This document shows positions 1-7,810 of a stretch of DNA of 64,000 bases, one piece after another. This stretch comes from Pseudomonadota bacterium (lineage in GTDB: Bacteria; Myxococcota_A; UBA9042; GCA-2863065): contig SXOO01000267.1 of assembly GCA_005776725.1 (NCBI GenBank), positions 58,708-122,707 of the forward strand, read 5' to 3'. The notes below the pieces were generated by a model. The model made no database searches, was not told where the DNA came from, and was given only the letters and a program-made list of their open reading frames with translations. Within the stretch, counting starts at the first letter, position 1. Each line of letters starts with the position of its first letter. Position numbers and translations under genes: made by a program.

Positions 1-2
1 TC

Positions 3-1595
3 GGCAACCGCGTCACCGCCCTGCTGCCGCGCGACACGTTGTTCTACGCTCGCTTCGAAGGCCGGCAGGCCCTGGTCTCGGGCCTCACCGACCTGGGCCT
101 CTGGGAGTCGAGCCGGCCCGTCCGCCGCCTCGTGCACGACGAGGAAGACAGCTTCTTCAAGAGCACGCTCTTCGACCTGAACATCAGCCGTGGCTATCTC
201 AATGCGCTGGAGAATGGGGTCTCCGGCGTTCACCTCGCCGCGGTGGGAGCCACGCCCGAGGTGCTGGTCTGCCTTGAGTTCACCGATCGCACAGCCGAGG
301 AGGAGGTGCGGTCACTGCTCCAATCAGCGTTCGACGACGCGGGGATGGTGGAGGGTATCCCCCTACGCCGCCGGCGGCTCCCGGGGCGCGTGCTTCACGC
401 GGCGATGGTGGACGGCCTCGCTGTGTTCGCTCACGGAGGTGACGCGGCCCTCCGGCAGCTCCTCGAGAGCCGGACACACAGCCAGAGCCGCACGCTCAAT
501 GACTCCGATGCCTTCCGGCACGCCTGGCTCAACCACCCCAACCCGGCGCACTTCTTCGCGTTCGCGGCACCCGAGGCGCTGGCGGCCCTGAGCCCAGTCC
601 CTGCTGCGCTGGGCCTCACGGGCGGCCTGGGACTGGGCCTGCAGCTCGACGCTGGCGCCGACCGGGTGTCAGCCACCGGACAGGCCACGCCGGCGCTCGC
701 CCGCTCGCTCGCCGTGGACACGAAGCGCACTCTGGCTGCTGTCCCCTCCACCGCGATGAGCGCCATCGCCTTCTCGGTGGGCGATCCCGTGAGCTTCACG
801 CGCGCGCTCCAGCGAATCCTGCGAACGCCCGACCTGAACGAGCTGCAGGCCCTCTCCGCGCGGTCGCTCACTCGCGATCTCTTTCCGCTGGTGGCTGGCG
901 AGGTGGCCCTCGCGGTGGTCCCTGAGCCCCTGGCGCGGACCGAAGCCTGGCTGGCGGTCATCCGCTCTCACGACGCGGAGCAGATGGCAGACGTGGTGGA
1001 GGACATCGCCAGAACCTGGATCCACACCGTGGGACAACCGGCGCGGGTCGGCGCCACAGACGGCGGTACACGGCTCCTCACCGCGTCGCTGGAGGGTCCC
1101 GAGCTCCTGGCCTGGACGGTGTCGGGGTCGAACCTCCTGTTGGGCTCGAGCGCCGAGGTGGTGAACCTGGCGCGAACGGCCGAGCAGACGGGGGACGGCC
1201 TGTCGCAGCTTCCGTCCGTGGCCGCCGTGCTCGCCACCCTCCCGGTCCGCAACTCCGCGCTGGCCGTGGGCCGCCTCCGTGAGCTGCTCCTCGCGCGCGG
1301 AGTGCCGAAGCGCCTCGCTACGCTGGTGCACAACAACTTCATCGCCGCCGCGGCGGTGACGGTGAAGGGCGAGGAGGTGCAGCTGCAGGCGAACGTGTCG
1401 CCCCTGTCCATCGGCCTGCTCGCGCTGGCCGAGCGGCGCACCCCGACGCGCCCAGAGAGCTGCAAGCAGCTGGTCCGGCGGGTATGCGCCGGAACGCCAG
1501 ACTGCGGCGCTTATCGCGCCATGGTGAGGGGCGCTTCGAACGAGACGTGCGACAACGCGCTCACGCGCCTCGCGCACCTCGAGTCGGGGATCTGA
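3..1595 (+). CDS. Hypothetical protein, 5' end outside window (DUF3352-like)
   Basis: The ORF track opens this frame at a TTG (39), but the frame is open to the window edge. The upstream residues (GNRVTALLPRDTLFYARF) read smoothly into the ORF, so the gene is 5'-partial and about 530 residues are visible. The 'LP.DTLFYA' opening of the visible part and the alternating helical/beta segments resemble DUF3352-type surface proteins, but that is a weak match by eye. The C-terminus has four cysteines (CKQLV, RVCAG, PDCGA, ETCDN), suggesting an exported, disulfide-bonded tail. No catalytic motif is visible. It converges on the MATE gene with a 21 bp gap and no clear terminator. Confidence 0.75.
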   Translation, partial: GNRVTALLPRDTLFYARFEGRQALVSGLTDLGLWESSRPVRRLVHDEEDSFFKSTLFDLNISRGYLNALENGVSGVHLAAVGATPEVLVCLEFTDRTAEEEVRSLLQSAFDDAGMVEGIPLRRRRLPGRVLHAAMVDGLAVFAHGGDAALRQLLESRTHSQSRTLNDSDAFRHAWLNHPNPAHFFAFAAPEALAALSPVPAALGLTGGLGLGLQLDAGADRVSATGQATPALARSLAVDTKRTLAAVPSTAMSAIAFSVGDPVSFTRALQRILRTPDLNELQALSARSLTRDLFPLVAGEVALAVVPEPLARTEAWLAVIRSHDAEQMADVVEDIARTWIHTVGQPARVGATDGGTRLLTASLEGPELLAWTVSGSNLLLGSSAEVVNLARTAEQTGDGLSQLPSVAAVLATLPVRNSALAVGRLRELLLARGVPKRLATLVHNNFIAAAAVTVKGEEVQLQANVSPLSIGLLALAERRTPTRPESCKQLVRRVCAGTPDCGAYRAMVRGASNETCDNALTRLAHLESGI

Positions 1596-1616
1596 CGCAC
1601 CCTCTGGGGGACCAGG

Positions 1617-2981
1617 TCACGCTGATCGCGTGAGGGCTCGGTCGAGCGGTCGCCCCGAGCGCCAGCGCGTGCTCCATACGGTGGCCATGGCCAGCACGTG
1701 GGCGGTGAGCGCGGCCCAGCCGCCGGGCGCGCCGTAGCCCAGCCGGGCGGCGTACCAGGCAGCGAGGGGCACCCAGAACAACCACGTGAGCAGGAGCCCC
1801 GAGGCCATGGTGAAGCGGCTGTCGCCGGCCCCGTTGAGCGCCGACTGTGAGACCAGCGCGATCCCGTCGAACACCTGAAACACCGCGGCCGCCAACAGCA
1901 GGTCGAAGGCGAGCGGGCTGGCCGCCGCGCCGAGCGCGAACGGGCCGAGCAGGAGGCCAGGCAAGAAGCCGAAGAAGGTACCCATGGTGCCCATGAGCAG
2001 CACCACGCTCAGCAACGCCGAGCGCACTACCCGGCGGGCGGCGGCGGCGTCGCGCGCGCCCACCGCCTGCCCCACCAGGATCCCTGCGGCTTCGCCGAGG
2101 GCGTGACCCGGCAAGAAGGACACGCCGACCACGCGCGAGACCACGGTGTGCGCGGCGAGGTGCGCGGGCGGGAAACCCGCGAGCAGCCCCGATAGCAGCG
2201 ACCAGCTCAGGACCTCCAGGGCCCACTGCACTCCCGTGGGTCCTCCGAGGAACAGGATGCGTCGGAGCATCGCCCGGCGGTCAGCTCGCGGCGTGGCGAC
2301 TCGCTGGATCAGCCCGCGGGAGGCCCACGCGATGAGCCCTAGCTGGACGAGGTTGGCCACGAAGGTGGCCCACGCCGAGCCCACCACGCCCAGGGCGGGG
2401 AACGGGCCACGCCCCGGCACCCAGAGAAGGCAGAGGGCCACATTGACGGCGTTGGCGACGAGGTTCAGCCGCATGGTTACCCGGGTCTCGCCTCGGCCGT
2501 CGAAGCCCGCTCCGAGCGCCAGGGCAACGAACTGAAGCGGCAGACCAAGGAGCCGCACCCTCATCCACGCGGAGGCATTCGCGTGGAGCTCCCCCTCGGC
2601 GCCGGCGATGTGGGCCCAGAACTCGGCGAACGGCGCGAGGCACAGGGTGACGGCGCCGAGGACCAGCGCCACCACCACTCCCTGTCGTACGGCCTCGTTG
2701 GCGGCAGCGCGATCACCGGCGCCGGTGGCCTGAGCCACGGCCACCCGGGCGCCGTTCAGGAGCCCGAAGCCCGCACAGAACGGCACCAGCGTGACGGTGT
2801 GGGCGAGCCCCACGGCGCCCACGGCGTCTTCGCCCAGCGGCGACACCATCAACGCGTCGACGAGCCCGATCGCGGTGTGCCCCAACATGCTGGCCATGAG
2901 GGGCCACGCGACCGCGAGCACCTCGCGCACCGTGCCGGCGGGGGCACGGACTCCAGAATGTGCAGCTTGGTCGGCGGTCAA
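1617..2981 (-). CDS. MATE-family multidrug/toxin efflux transporter
   Basis: A 454-residue polytopic membrane protein with about 12 hydrophobic segments in two similar halves, the usual MATE length and layout. Diagnostic stretches are 'AWPLMASMLGHTAIGLVDALMV' near residue 25 and the matching second-half motif. MATE proteins export cationic drugs or metabolites using H+ or Na+ gradients; the substrate cannot be predicted here. The start is a TTG that directly abuts the stop codon of the upstream Cys-rich lipoprotein gene, so the two are probably translated from one mRNA. A GTG about 10 codons further in is an alternative start. Confidence 0.9.
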   Translation of the reverse strand: MTADQAAHSGVRAPAGTVREVLAVAWPLMASMLGHTAIGLVDALMVSPLGEDAVGAVGLAHTVTLVPFCAGFGLLNGARVAVAQATGAGDRAAANEAVRQGVVVALVLGAVTLCLAPFAEFWAHIAGAEGELHANASAWMRVRLLGLPLQFVALALGAGFDGRGETRVTMRLNLVANAVNVALCLLWVPGRGPFPALGVVGSAWATFVANLVQLGLIAWASRGLIQRVATPRADRRAMLRRILFLGGPTGVQWALEVLSWSLLSGLLAGFPPAHLAAHTVVSRVVGVSFLPGHALGEAAGILVGQAVGARDAAAARRVVRSALLSVVLLMGTMGTFFGFLPGLLLGPFALGAAASPLAFDLLLAAAVFQVFDGIALVSQSALNGAGDSRFTMASGLLLTWLFWVPLAAWYAARLGYGAPGGWAALTAHVLAMATVWSTRWRSGRPLDRALTRSA

Positions 2982-4001
2982 CTACTCGTCGCAGTAACCC
3001 ACTTCTTGACCGCTGAGGGGCGGGCACTTGGTGAGCGTGTCTTCGCACTGGGCGTGGGTCCCTTCATTCGGGTCGCAGAGCGCCTTACAACGCGAACCCA
3101 CGCAGGTCGACGCCGGGGCGCAGTCCTGGTCGGAGCCGCAGCTCTCGCCCACGGCCACGGTTCCAGCGTCTCGACAACGCGGGCCGTCGATCGTGATGTA
3201 ACAGGCCTTGCCCGCTTCGCAGTCGCCGCCGAGGAGGTCACAGGGCGGCGTCTCGTCCTTGAGCGTACACACGGCGACTCCCTTCTCGCCCTCGATCCCC
3301 GCGTCACGACCGGGACACTTCGTGCTGCACCGGGGCTGCGGGCCGCTGGTATTGGGGTTGCAGATCTCGAGGCACTTCGCGTCGATGCAGAGCATGCCGG
3401 CCGCGCAGTCGTCTCCGCCCTTGCAGGCCTCGCCCACCTTGCCCTCGCCGGCGTCCAGGCAGATCGCCTCGTCCTCGCCGAGGTAACAGCCCTTGCCCGC
3501 CTCGGCGCAGTCCTGAGCGAAGAGGTCGCAGCCGGGCGGCTTCGGGCCGCAGAAACGGACCTCGGACGCCCCCAGCGGCACCACGACGTTGCAGGTCTCG
3601 CCATCCGCGCACCCCTCCTCGTCCTGGCAGAACGGGAGACAACGCGAGCCCTCGGACTCGGTCTGGATACACGCGCCGGCGCCGCAACCGGGGACCCCCT
3701 CGCCGCAGGGCTTTCCGACCGCTTGCGGTCCGACCTCTGCGCAGACGAACGCATCGCCCGACAGCGTGCAAAACTGCCCATCCGCACAGCCGCTTGGCTC
3801 ACAGAAGGGACTACACGCCGCGCCTTGCGGCGGACACTGGGCCGCGCCGTCCGTGCCGTCTGCCCCGTCAGTGGCGTCCGTGCCATCGGAGCCGTCTGCG
3901 CCAGCGACCGTATCGCCACCACCGGCCTCCCCGGAGGACTCCGAGGCGCTACAGCCGAGCACGAACGTGAAGGCAACGAGAGACGATACTTGGTAACGCA
4001 T
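2982..4001 (-). CDS. Cys-rich secreted lipoprotein, unknown function
   Basis: The ORF track begins at 4052, but the ATG at 4001 is preferred: it is preceded by AGGAG about 8 nt upstream and directly begins a lipoprotein signal (MRYQVSSLVAFTFVLGC). The mature protein starts with an Asp/Gly/Thr-rich linker (DGSDGTDATDGADGTDG). About nine repeated Cys motifs follow ('C..G.FC', 'CADGETC', 'CAAGMLC'), resembling the EGF/EB-like modules common in myxobacterial surface lipoproteins. Length is 339 residues. Its stop codon abuts the TTG start of the MATE transporter, suggesting a two-gene operon. No enzymatic motif is seen. Confidence 0.85.
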   Translation of the reverse strand: MRYQVSSLVAFTFVLGCSASESSGEAGGGDTVAGADGSDGTDATDGADGTDGAAQCPPQGAACSPFCEPSGCADGQFCTLSGDAFVCAEVGPQAVGKPCGEGVPGCGAGACIQTESEGSRCLPFCQDEEGCADGETCNVVVPLGASEVRFCGPKPPGCDLFAQDCAEAGKGCYLGEDEAICLDAGEGKVGEACKGGDDCAAGMLCIDAKCLEICNPNTSGPQPRCSTKCPGRDAGIEGEKGVAVCTLKDETPPCDLLGGDCEAGKACYITIDGPRCRDAGTVAVGESCGSDQDCAPASTCVGSRCKALCDPNEGTHAQCEDTLTKCPPLSGQEVGYCDE

Positions 4002-4016
4002 GGGCCAGCTCCTGTG

Positions 4017-4052
4017 TGCCACGTTGGTAATCAGCGCCCAGACCGATGTCAA
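4017..4052 (-). promoter_or_regulatory. Candidate sigma-70 promoter for the Cys-rich lipoprotein/MATE operon
   Basis: On the minus strand a perfect TTGACA (4052-4047) is followed after 17 bp by TACCAA (4029-4024), a 3/6 match to the -10 consensus. It sits just upstream of the ATG at 4001, giving a short leader that contains the AGGAG ribosome binding site. It is a consensus match only. Confidence 0.4.
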
Positions 4053-4055
4053 ACG

Positions 4056-4835
4056 TCACTCACCCGTGAACACAGGCGGCCGCTTGTCGAGGAAGGCCCG
4101 GGTGCCCTCCTGCATGTCCGTGGACGCGAAGAGCTCTCCGAAGGCCAGGGCCTCGATCCGGAGCCCAGTGGCCAGGGGCACGTCCATGCCTTCGGCCAGG
4201 ACCCGCTTCGCGGAGGCGACCGCCAGTGGCCCGCGCTTGGCGATGCTGTCGCCGATCTCGAGGCACCGCGGCAGCAGCCGCTCGGGCTCCACCACCTCCT
4301 GCACCAGGCCGTGCCGCTCGGCCCACGCCGCGTCGACCAGCTCGCCCGACAGGACGAGGTACCGCGCCGCGTTGACGCCGATGAGGCGCGGCAGACGCTG
4401 CGTGCCGCCGAAGCCTGGGATGAGGCCCAGGTTCACCTCGGGCTGGCCGAACTTCGCCTTCGTGGAGGCGATCGCCAGATCGCAGCAGAGGACCAGCTCG
4501 CAGCCTCCTCCGAGCGCGAAGCCGTTGACCGCCGCGAGCACGGGCTTTGGGCACGCCGCGATCGCCTCGCCCACTCTGCCGCCGAGCTCGGCGAACTCGC
4601 GCGCGGCACGGGGGCCGAGCGTGGAGAGCTGTGCGATGTCGGCGCCCGCCACGAACGCGCGACCGCTGCCGGTGAGGACGATGCATCGGACCGCGGGATC
4701 GCGACCGAGCGCCGCGATCGCGCCGGCGAGGCTCTGCAGGGTGGTGACGTCGAGCGCGTTCAGGACGTCGGGACGCGAGAGGGTGACCACGGCCGTGGCG
4801 TTGTGCCGTTCGATGACGAGATTCGGGAAGTCCAT
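4056..4835 (-). CDS. Enoyl-CoA hydratase/isomerase family protein
   Basis: A 259-residue crotonase-fold protein, a typical length for single-domain enoyl-CoA hydratases. Family signatures are 'VVTLSRPDVLNALD' near the N-terminus, the oxyanion-hole segment 'GRAFVAGADIAQL', and 'GFALGGGCELVLCCDLAIA' followed by 'KFGQPEVNLGLIPGFGGTQRLPR', which carry the two usual catalytic Glu positions. It probably hydrates trans-2-enoyl-CoA in fatty-acid or branched-chain oxidation. The ATG at 4835 (MDFPNLVIER) is chosen over the ORF-track start at 5063 because the extra 76 residues are low-complexity and overlap the divergent amidase start. The lipoprotein gene follows on the same strand. Confidence 0.9.
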   Translation of the reverse strand: MDFPNLVIERHNATAVVTLSRPDVLNALDVTTLQSLAGAIAALGRDPAVRCIVLTGSGRAFVAGADIAQLSTLGPRAAREFAELGGRVGEAIAACPKPVLAAVNGFALGGGCELVLCCDLAIASTKAKFGQPEVNLGLIPGFGGTQRLPRLIGVNAARYLVLSGELVDAAWAERHGLVQEVVEPERLLPRCLEIGDSIAKRGPLAVASAKRVLAEGMDVPLATGLRIEALAFGELFASTDMQEGTRAFLDKRPPVFTGE

Positions 4836-4965
4836 GGGGGCGCGGAATACCACAGCCTCCCCGGGGCTGCCCAGGGTGCCGGTGCCGTTCCAGCTCACGA
4901 CGACGCCGCACCCCGCGGAGGGCGAAAATCTTGGCAGTGCGCCGCGGCCGGGCCATGAGACAGGC

Positions 4966-5760
4966 ATGCGCTTCACCCTGCTCCTCGTCCTTGTCAGTGT
5001 CCTCGTGGCCGCTCTCCCCGAAGCGGCCTTTTCCAAGACCCGAATGCGGTCGCTGAAGCACATCGTGCTGGATCCAGGTCACGGCGGAACCAACCCCGGG
5101 GCCCCCTCGGTGACTGGCCTCTTCGAGAAGTACCTGACCCTGCCGATCGCGCTGGAAGTGGAGCGGCGGCTCCGCGAGCAGACCGACGCCACCGTCACGC
5201 TGACGCGGCGCACGGACGCCACGGTGGGCCTCCGCGAGCGGACGCGCCTCGCGAACCAGGCTGGCGCCGACCTCTTCATCTCGATCCACTGCAACTCTTC
5301 GGAGAACCCGGAGGCCAATGGGCTGGAGGTGTACTTCCTCGACCCCGACGCGGCGATCAACGAGTTCGACCACCTCATCGCCCACGAGGAGCGGGGCGAG
5401 CTGGCGCAGCCCGAGGTCCCCAACAAGGCGGGCGCCCCCGCCGAGGAGGCCCCACCGCTCACGATCGAGCAGGTGCTCCTGGACGCCACGATGTACAAGT
5501 CGCACGAGCGCTCGGAGCTGGTCGCGGGCGAGCTTCTCGACACGATCCATCGGGTGGTGAAGGTGCCCCGTCGCAAGGTCCGCCAGGCACCGTTCGCGGT
5601 GCTGAAGGAGGCCGAGATGCCGGCGGTGGTGCTGGAGGTTGGTTATCTCAGCCACGCTGAGGAGGGCCGGCGCCTCGCCGACCCGAAGTACCAGGAACGA
5701 CTGGCGGACGGCATCGTGGCGGCGCTCATCCGCCTCGACAAGAAGCTGGCCAACCCCTAG
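4966..5760 (+). CDS. N-acetylmuramoyl-L-alanine amidase (Amidase_3), secreted
   Basis: The 264-residue protein starts at MRFTLLLVLVSVLVAALPEA, a cleavable signal peptide; the ORF track's longer version runs through antisense of the hydratase gene. The zinc amidase signature 'HIVLDPGHGGTNPGA' is followed by the second metal region 'ADLFISIHCNSSENPEANGLEVYFL' and a C-terminal 'MPAVVLEVGYLSHAEEG' carrying the catalytic Glu. Enzymes of this family cleave the amide bond between MurNAc and the stem peptide in the periplasm during cell separation or wall turnover. An insert (residues ~125-170, EERGELAQPEV..) separates the metal motifs. The ClpP-like gene follows 9 bp later. Confidence 0.92.
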   Translation: MRFTLLLVLVSVLVAALPEAAFSKTRMRSLKHIVLDPGHGGTNPGAPSVTGLFEKYLTLPIALEVERRLREQTDATVTLTRRTDATVGLRERTRLANQAGADLFISIHCNSSENPEANGLEVYFLDPDAAINEFDHLIAHEERGELAQPEVPNKAGAPAEEAPPLTIEQVLLDATMYKSHERSELVAGELLDTIHRVVKVPRRKVRQAPFAVLKEAEMPAVVLEVGYLSHAEEGRRLADPKYQERLADGIVAALIRLDKKLANP

Positions 5761-5769
5761 GGTCGCATC

Positions 5770-6354
5770 ATGTCAGACGACGCACAGAAGCCTTTCTCGT
5801 CCCTCCTCTGGGACGCGCTCAAGAAGTCCCGCACGATCGTGTTTTCGAGCGAGGTGTCCTCGAAGTCCGTGAGGGAGGCCACCGAGCGCTTGTTGGCGCT
5901 CGAAGCGCTCGACCCCACGCGGCCGATCACGCTGTGGCTCAACACGCCCGGAGGTGCCGTCCTGCCGGGGTACGGCCTCGTCGACATGATCCGCTTCATC
6001 CGCTGCCCGGTCCGGGTGGTCGGGGCGGGGATGATCGCGTCGATGGGGATCTCGCTCCTCATCTCGGTCCCGCTCGAACGCCGGTTCTCGCTGCCCAACG
6101 CTCGTTTCATGCTGCACCAGCCGCGCTTCAGCGGTCCGGTCTACGGCTCGATCAGCGACCTCGAGCTCGAGGCGATCGAGATGGTGAAGATGAAGGACAA
6201 GACCAACCGCGAGATCTCGGCGGCCACCGGCCAGCCGGTCGAGAAGATCGACGCCGACACGCGGCGCGACCTCTGGCTCAGCGCCGATGAAGCGCTGGCC
6301 TATGGCCTCGTGAGCCGGATCATCACCACCGCCGCAGACCTGCCAGAAGGCTGA
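5770..6354 (+). CDS. ClpP-family (S14) ATP-dependent protease proteolytic subunit
   Basis: A 194-residue protein with the ClpP fold and triad: the Ser in 'GAGMIASMGISLLIS', the His in 'RFMLHQPRF', and the Asp in 'EKIDADTRRDLWLSADEALAYGL'. ClpP forms a tetradecameric barrel that degrades proteins fed by AAA+ unfoldases. The sequence departs from canonical ClpP: the usual 'GQAASM' is 'GMIASM', and no ClpX or tig lies beside it. It is therefore more likely a secondary ClpP-like paralogue than the housekeeping clpP. It sits 9 bp after the amidase and is probably co-transcribed. Its last 32 bp overlap the 3' end of the convergent phospholipase gene. Confidence 0.88.
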   Translation: MSDDAQKPFSSLLWDALKKSRTIVFSSEVSSKSVREATERLLALEALDPTRPITLWLNTPGGAVLPGYGLVDMIRFIRCPVRVVGAGMIASMGISLLISVPLERRFSLPNARFMLHQPRFSGPVYGSISDLELEAIEMVKMKDKTNREISAATGQPVEKIDADTRRDLWLSADEALAYGLVSRIITTAADLPEG

Positions 6355-7717
6355 TAACGGCGAGCGCCGCGGCCGCATCCAGGCCCGCACCCGGCCCTGC
6401 CCCACAACCCCCGTTCGCCGGCTCCACCGCCGCCGACTCTGGCATCTGAGCGATCGATCCGCTGTCCGGAGCCGTCTCGGGGGTGTCAGCTTCCGCGGTG
6501 AGCGGCTCCGCCGTTCCTCCCGGGGGGTCCCACGGCGTGCCCGCCGCGCCCTGCCCGCCCACCCCAGCCACCACGGGCCCGAGCGCTGGGCACTCCTGCG
6601 AGGACGCGCACGGCGTCTCGAACTCGAAGGACCAAGGCTCCACCGGGAGCCCGTCGATGCGCGTCCCCGCGAGGAGCGTCACGCGATACCAGGTCCCGAG
6701 CGCCAGATCTTCGGTGGGCTCGAGCCGAACGAGGCGCGTCATGGTCTCGCCCCAGCGGGTGTTGGTGAGGGTGAAGGGCACCGCCTCGCCCGTGGCCGCG
6801 TTCACCCAGCTGGCCTCGATGGTGTCGATGTCCACGCCGAGGCCAAAGATCAACGTGACCCAGCTGTCCGGTGAGCCGGCCGCCACCGAAGGGAGCCGAC
6901 GCTGGGGCTCTGGGTAGGTCCAAACCACCGTGTCCGCGCCGAGGGTGCCGTGGAGGCGCCGCCAGATCGCGTCGAGATACGCCGCCGTGGGCCAGATCTC
7001 CGTCTGGTGGCCCCCTGGCACCTCCGGATCCATGTAGTGGGCGCGCGCCCAGGGGATCTTCGACTCGTAGATCTTGCCGTTCTCCAGTGCCACGGCCGGA
7101 CCCAGCACCTCGTTGATGTAGGCCCCGGTGGTGAGGCCAATCGCGCGGTCGACGGCGTCGTCGTAGGCCTCGGGCGTGACGTCGAGGTAGAGCGGCCGCA
7201 GCATGTCTCGGGGGATGTACTCCTTCGGGAACAGCCGCAGCAGCTGGTCCATCACCATGAAGCCGTCGGTCCCGGGGTCGGTCTCGTCTTGTCCGCCCCC
7301 ATCGCGCTCGGTGACCTTGTAGAGGAACACCGAGTCGAAGATCTCGTCTTGGAGCCCGTGGCATGCGGCGCCCATGATGAACGCGACCCGGCGCCGAGAC
7401 TCGGCGTCTGTCCACGGCGGCGGGTCGTTCTCGCGGAGCCAGTCGATGGCGCGCTCGATGAAGGGCTCCCAGTGCGTCGTTTCAGCGATGTTTCGGGCCA
7501 CGGACTCGTGCTGATCGGTGACCGCGTAGCCGGCATCGGTGTATGTGGCCCCGAACCACGCGGCGTTGCGCAGGTCCGGATCCGCGAAGAAGTCGCGGAG
7601 GGGGCCCGCCGGGAGGTTCTCGATGGCCCACCCGGTGACGTGGATGTGCCCCCAGAGGCCGTGAGCTCCGGCGGGGGTGGCGGCAAGGATGAGAGCGGCG
7701 AGGGCAAGTTGGCGCAC
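6323..7717 (-). CDS. Secreted zinc-dependent phospholipase C-like protein with MYXO-CTERM-like tail
   Basis: The ORF track runs back to 8983, but that part is antisense to iadA. The GTG at 7717 opens a signal peptide (RQLALAALILAATPAGA). The mature N-terminus 'HGLWGHIHVTGWAIENLP' and the later His-rich stretches (DQHESVARNIAETTHWEPF, GAACHGLQDEIFD) resemble bacterial zinc-dependent phospholipase C/S1-P1 metal-binding helices. A C-terminal beta-rich portion follows (IDTIEASWVNAATGE). The protein ends with a Pro/Thr/Ala-rich linker and 'GGCGAGPGAG', a hydrophobic helix and 'RRW', a variant of the MYXO-CTERM surface-sorting signal. Length is 464 residues. The substrate class is inferred. Confidence 0.75.
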   Translation of the reverse strand: MRQLALAALILAATPAGAHGLWGHIHVTGWAIENLPAGPLRDFFADPDLRNAAWFGATYTDAGYAVTDQHESVARNIAETTHWEPFIERAIDWLRENDPPPWTDAESRRRVAFIMGAACHGLQDEIFDSVFLYKVTERDGGGQDETDPGTDGFMVMDQLLRLFPKEYIPRDMLRPLYLDVTPEAYDDAVDRAIGLTTGAYINEVLGPAVALENGKIYESKIPWARAHYMDPEVPGGHQTEIWPTAAYLDAIWRRLHGTLGADTVVWTYPEPQRRLPSVAAGSPDSWVTLIFGLGVDIDTIEASWVNAATGEAVPFTLTNTRWGETMTRLVRLEPTEDLALGTWYRVTLLAGTRIDGLPVEPWSFEFETPCASSQECPALGPVVAGVGGQGAAGTPWDPPGGTAEPLTAEADTPETAPDSGSIAQMPESAAVEPANGGCGAGPGAGLDAAAALAVISLLAGLRRW

Positions 7718-7770
7718 GAGAGCCTCCGGATCGAAGCTTACGCCGGAACGTCCGCCGTCGGCGAGCTGGG

Positions 7771-7803
7771 CTTGTAGCGGCACCGCGGGGGCGATGCTAC
7801 AAG
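7771..7803. promoter_or_regulatory. Inverted repeat upstream of iadA (candidate operator)
   Basis: A perfect 8-bp inverted repeat, CTTGTAGC (7771-7778) and GCTACAAG (7796-7803), is separated by 17 bp. It ends 7 bp before the GTG start of iadA in the divergent gap shared with the phospholipase gene. Spacing and position suit a dimeric regulator of the cyanophycin operon. TGCTACAAG in the right arm also resembles an extended -10 element, which would make iadA nearly leaderless. Confidence 0.4.
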
Positions 7804-7810
7804 GGCGCGC

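Noticed and set aside
4060-5655. 531-aa minus-strand ORF across the hydratase and amidase genes
   Set aside because: Out of frame with both genes and composed of Arg/His-rich shadow sequence.
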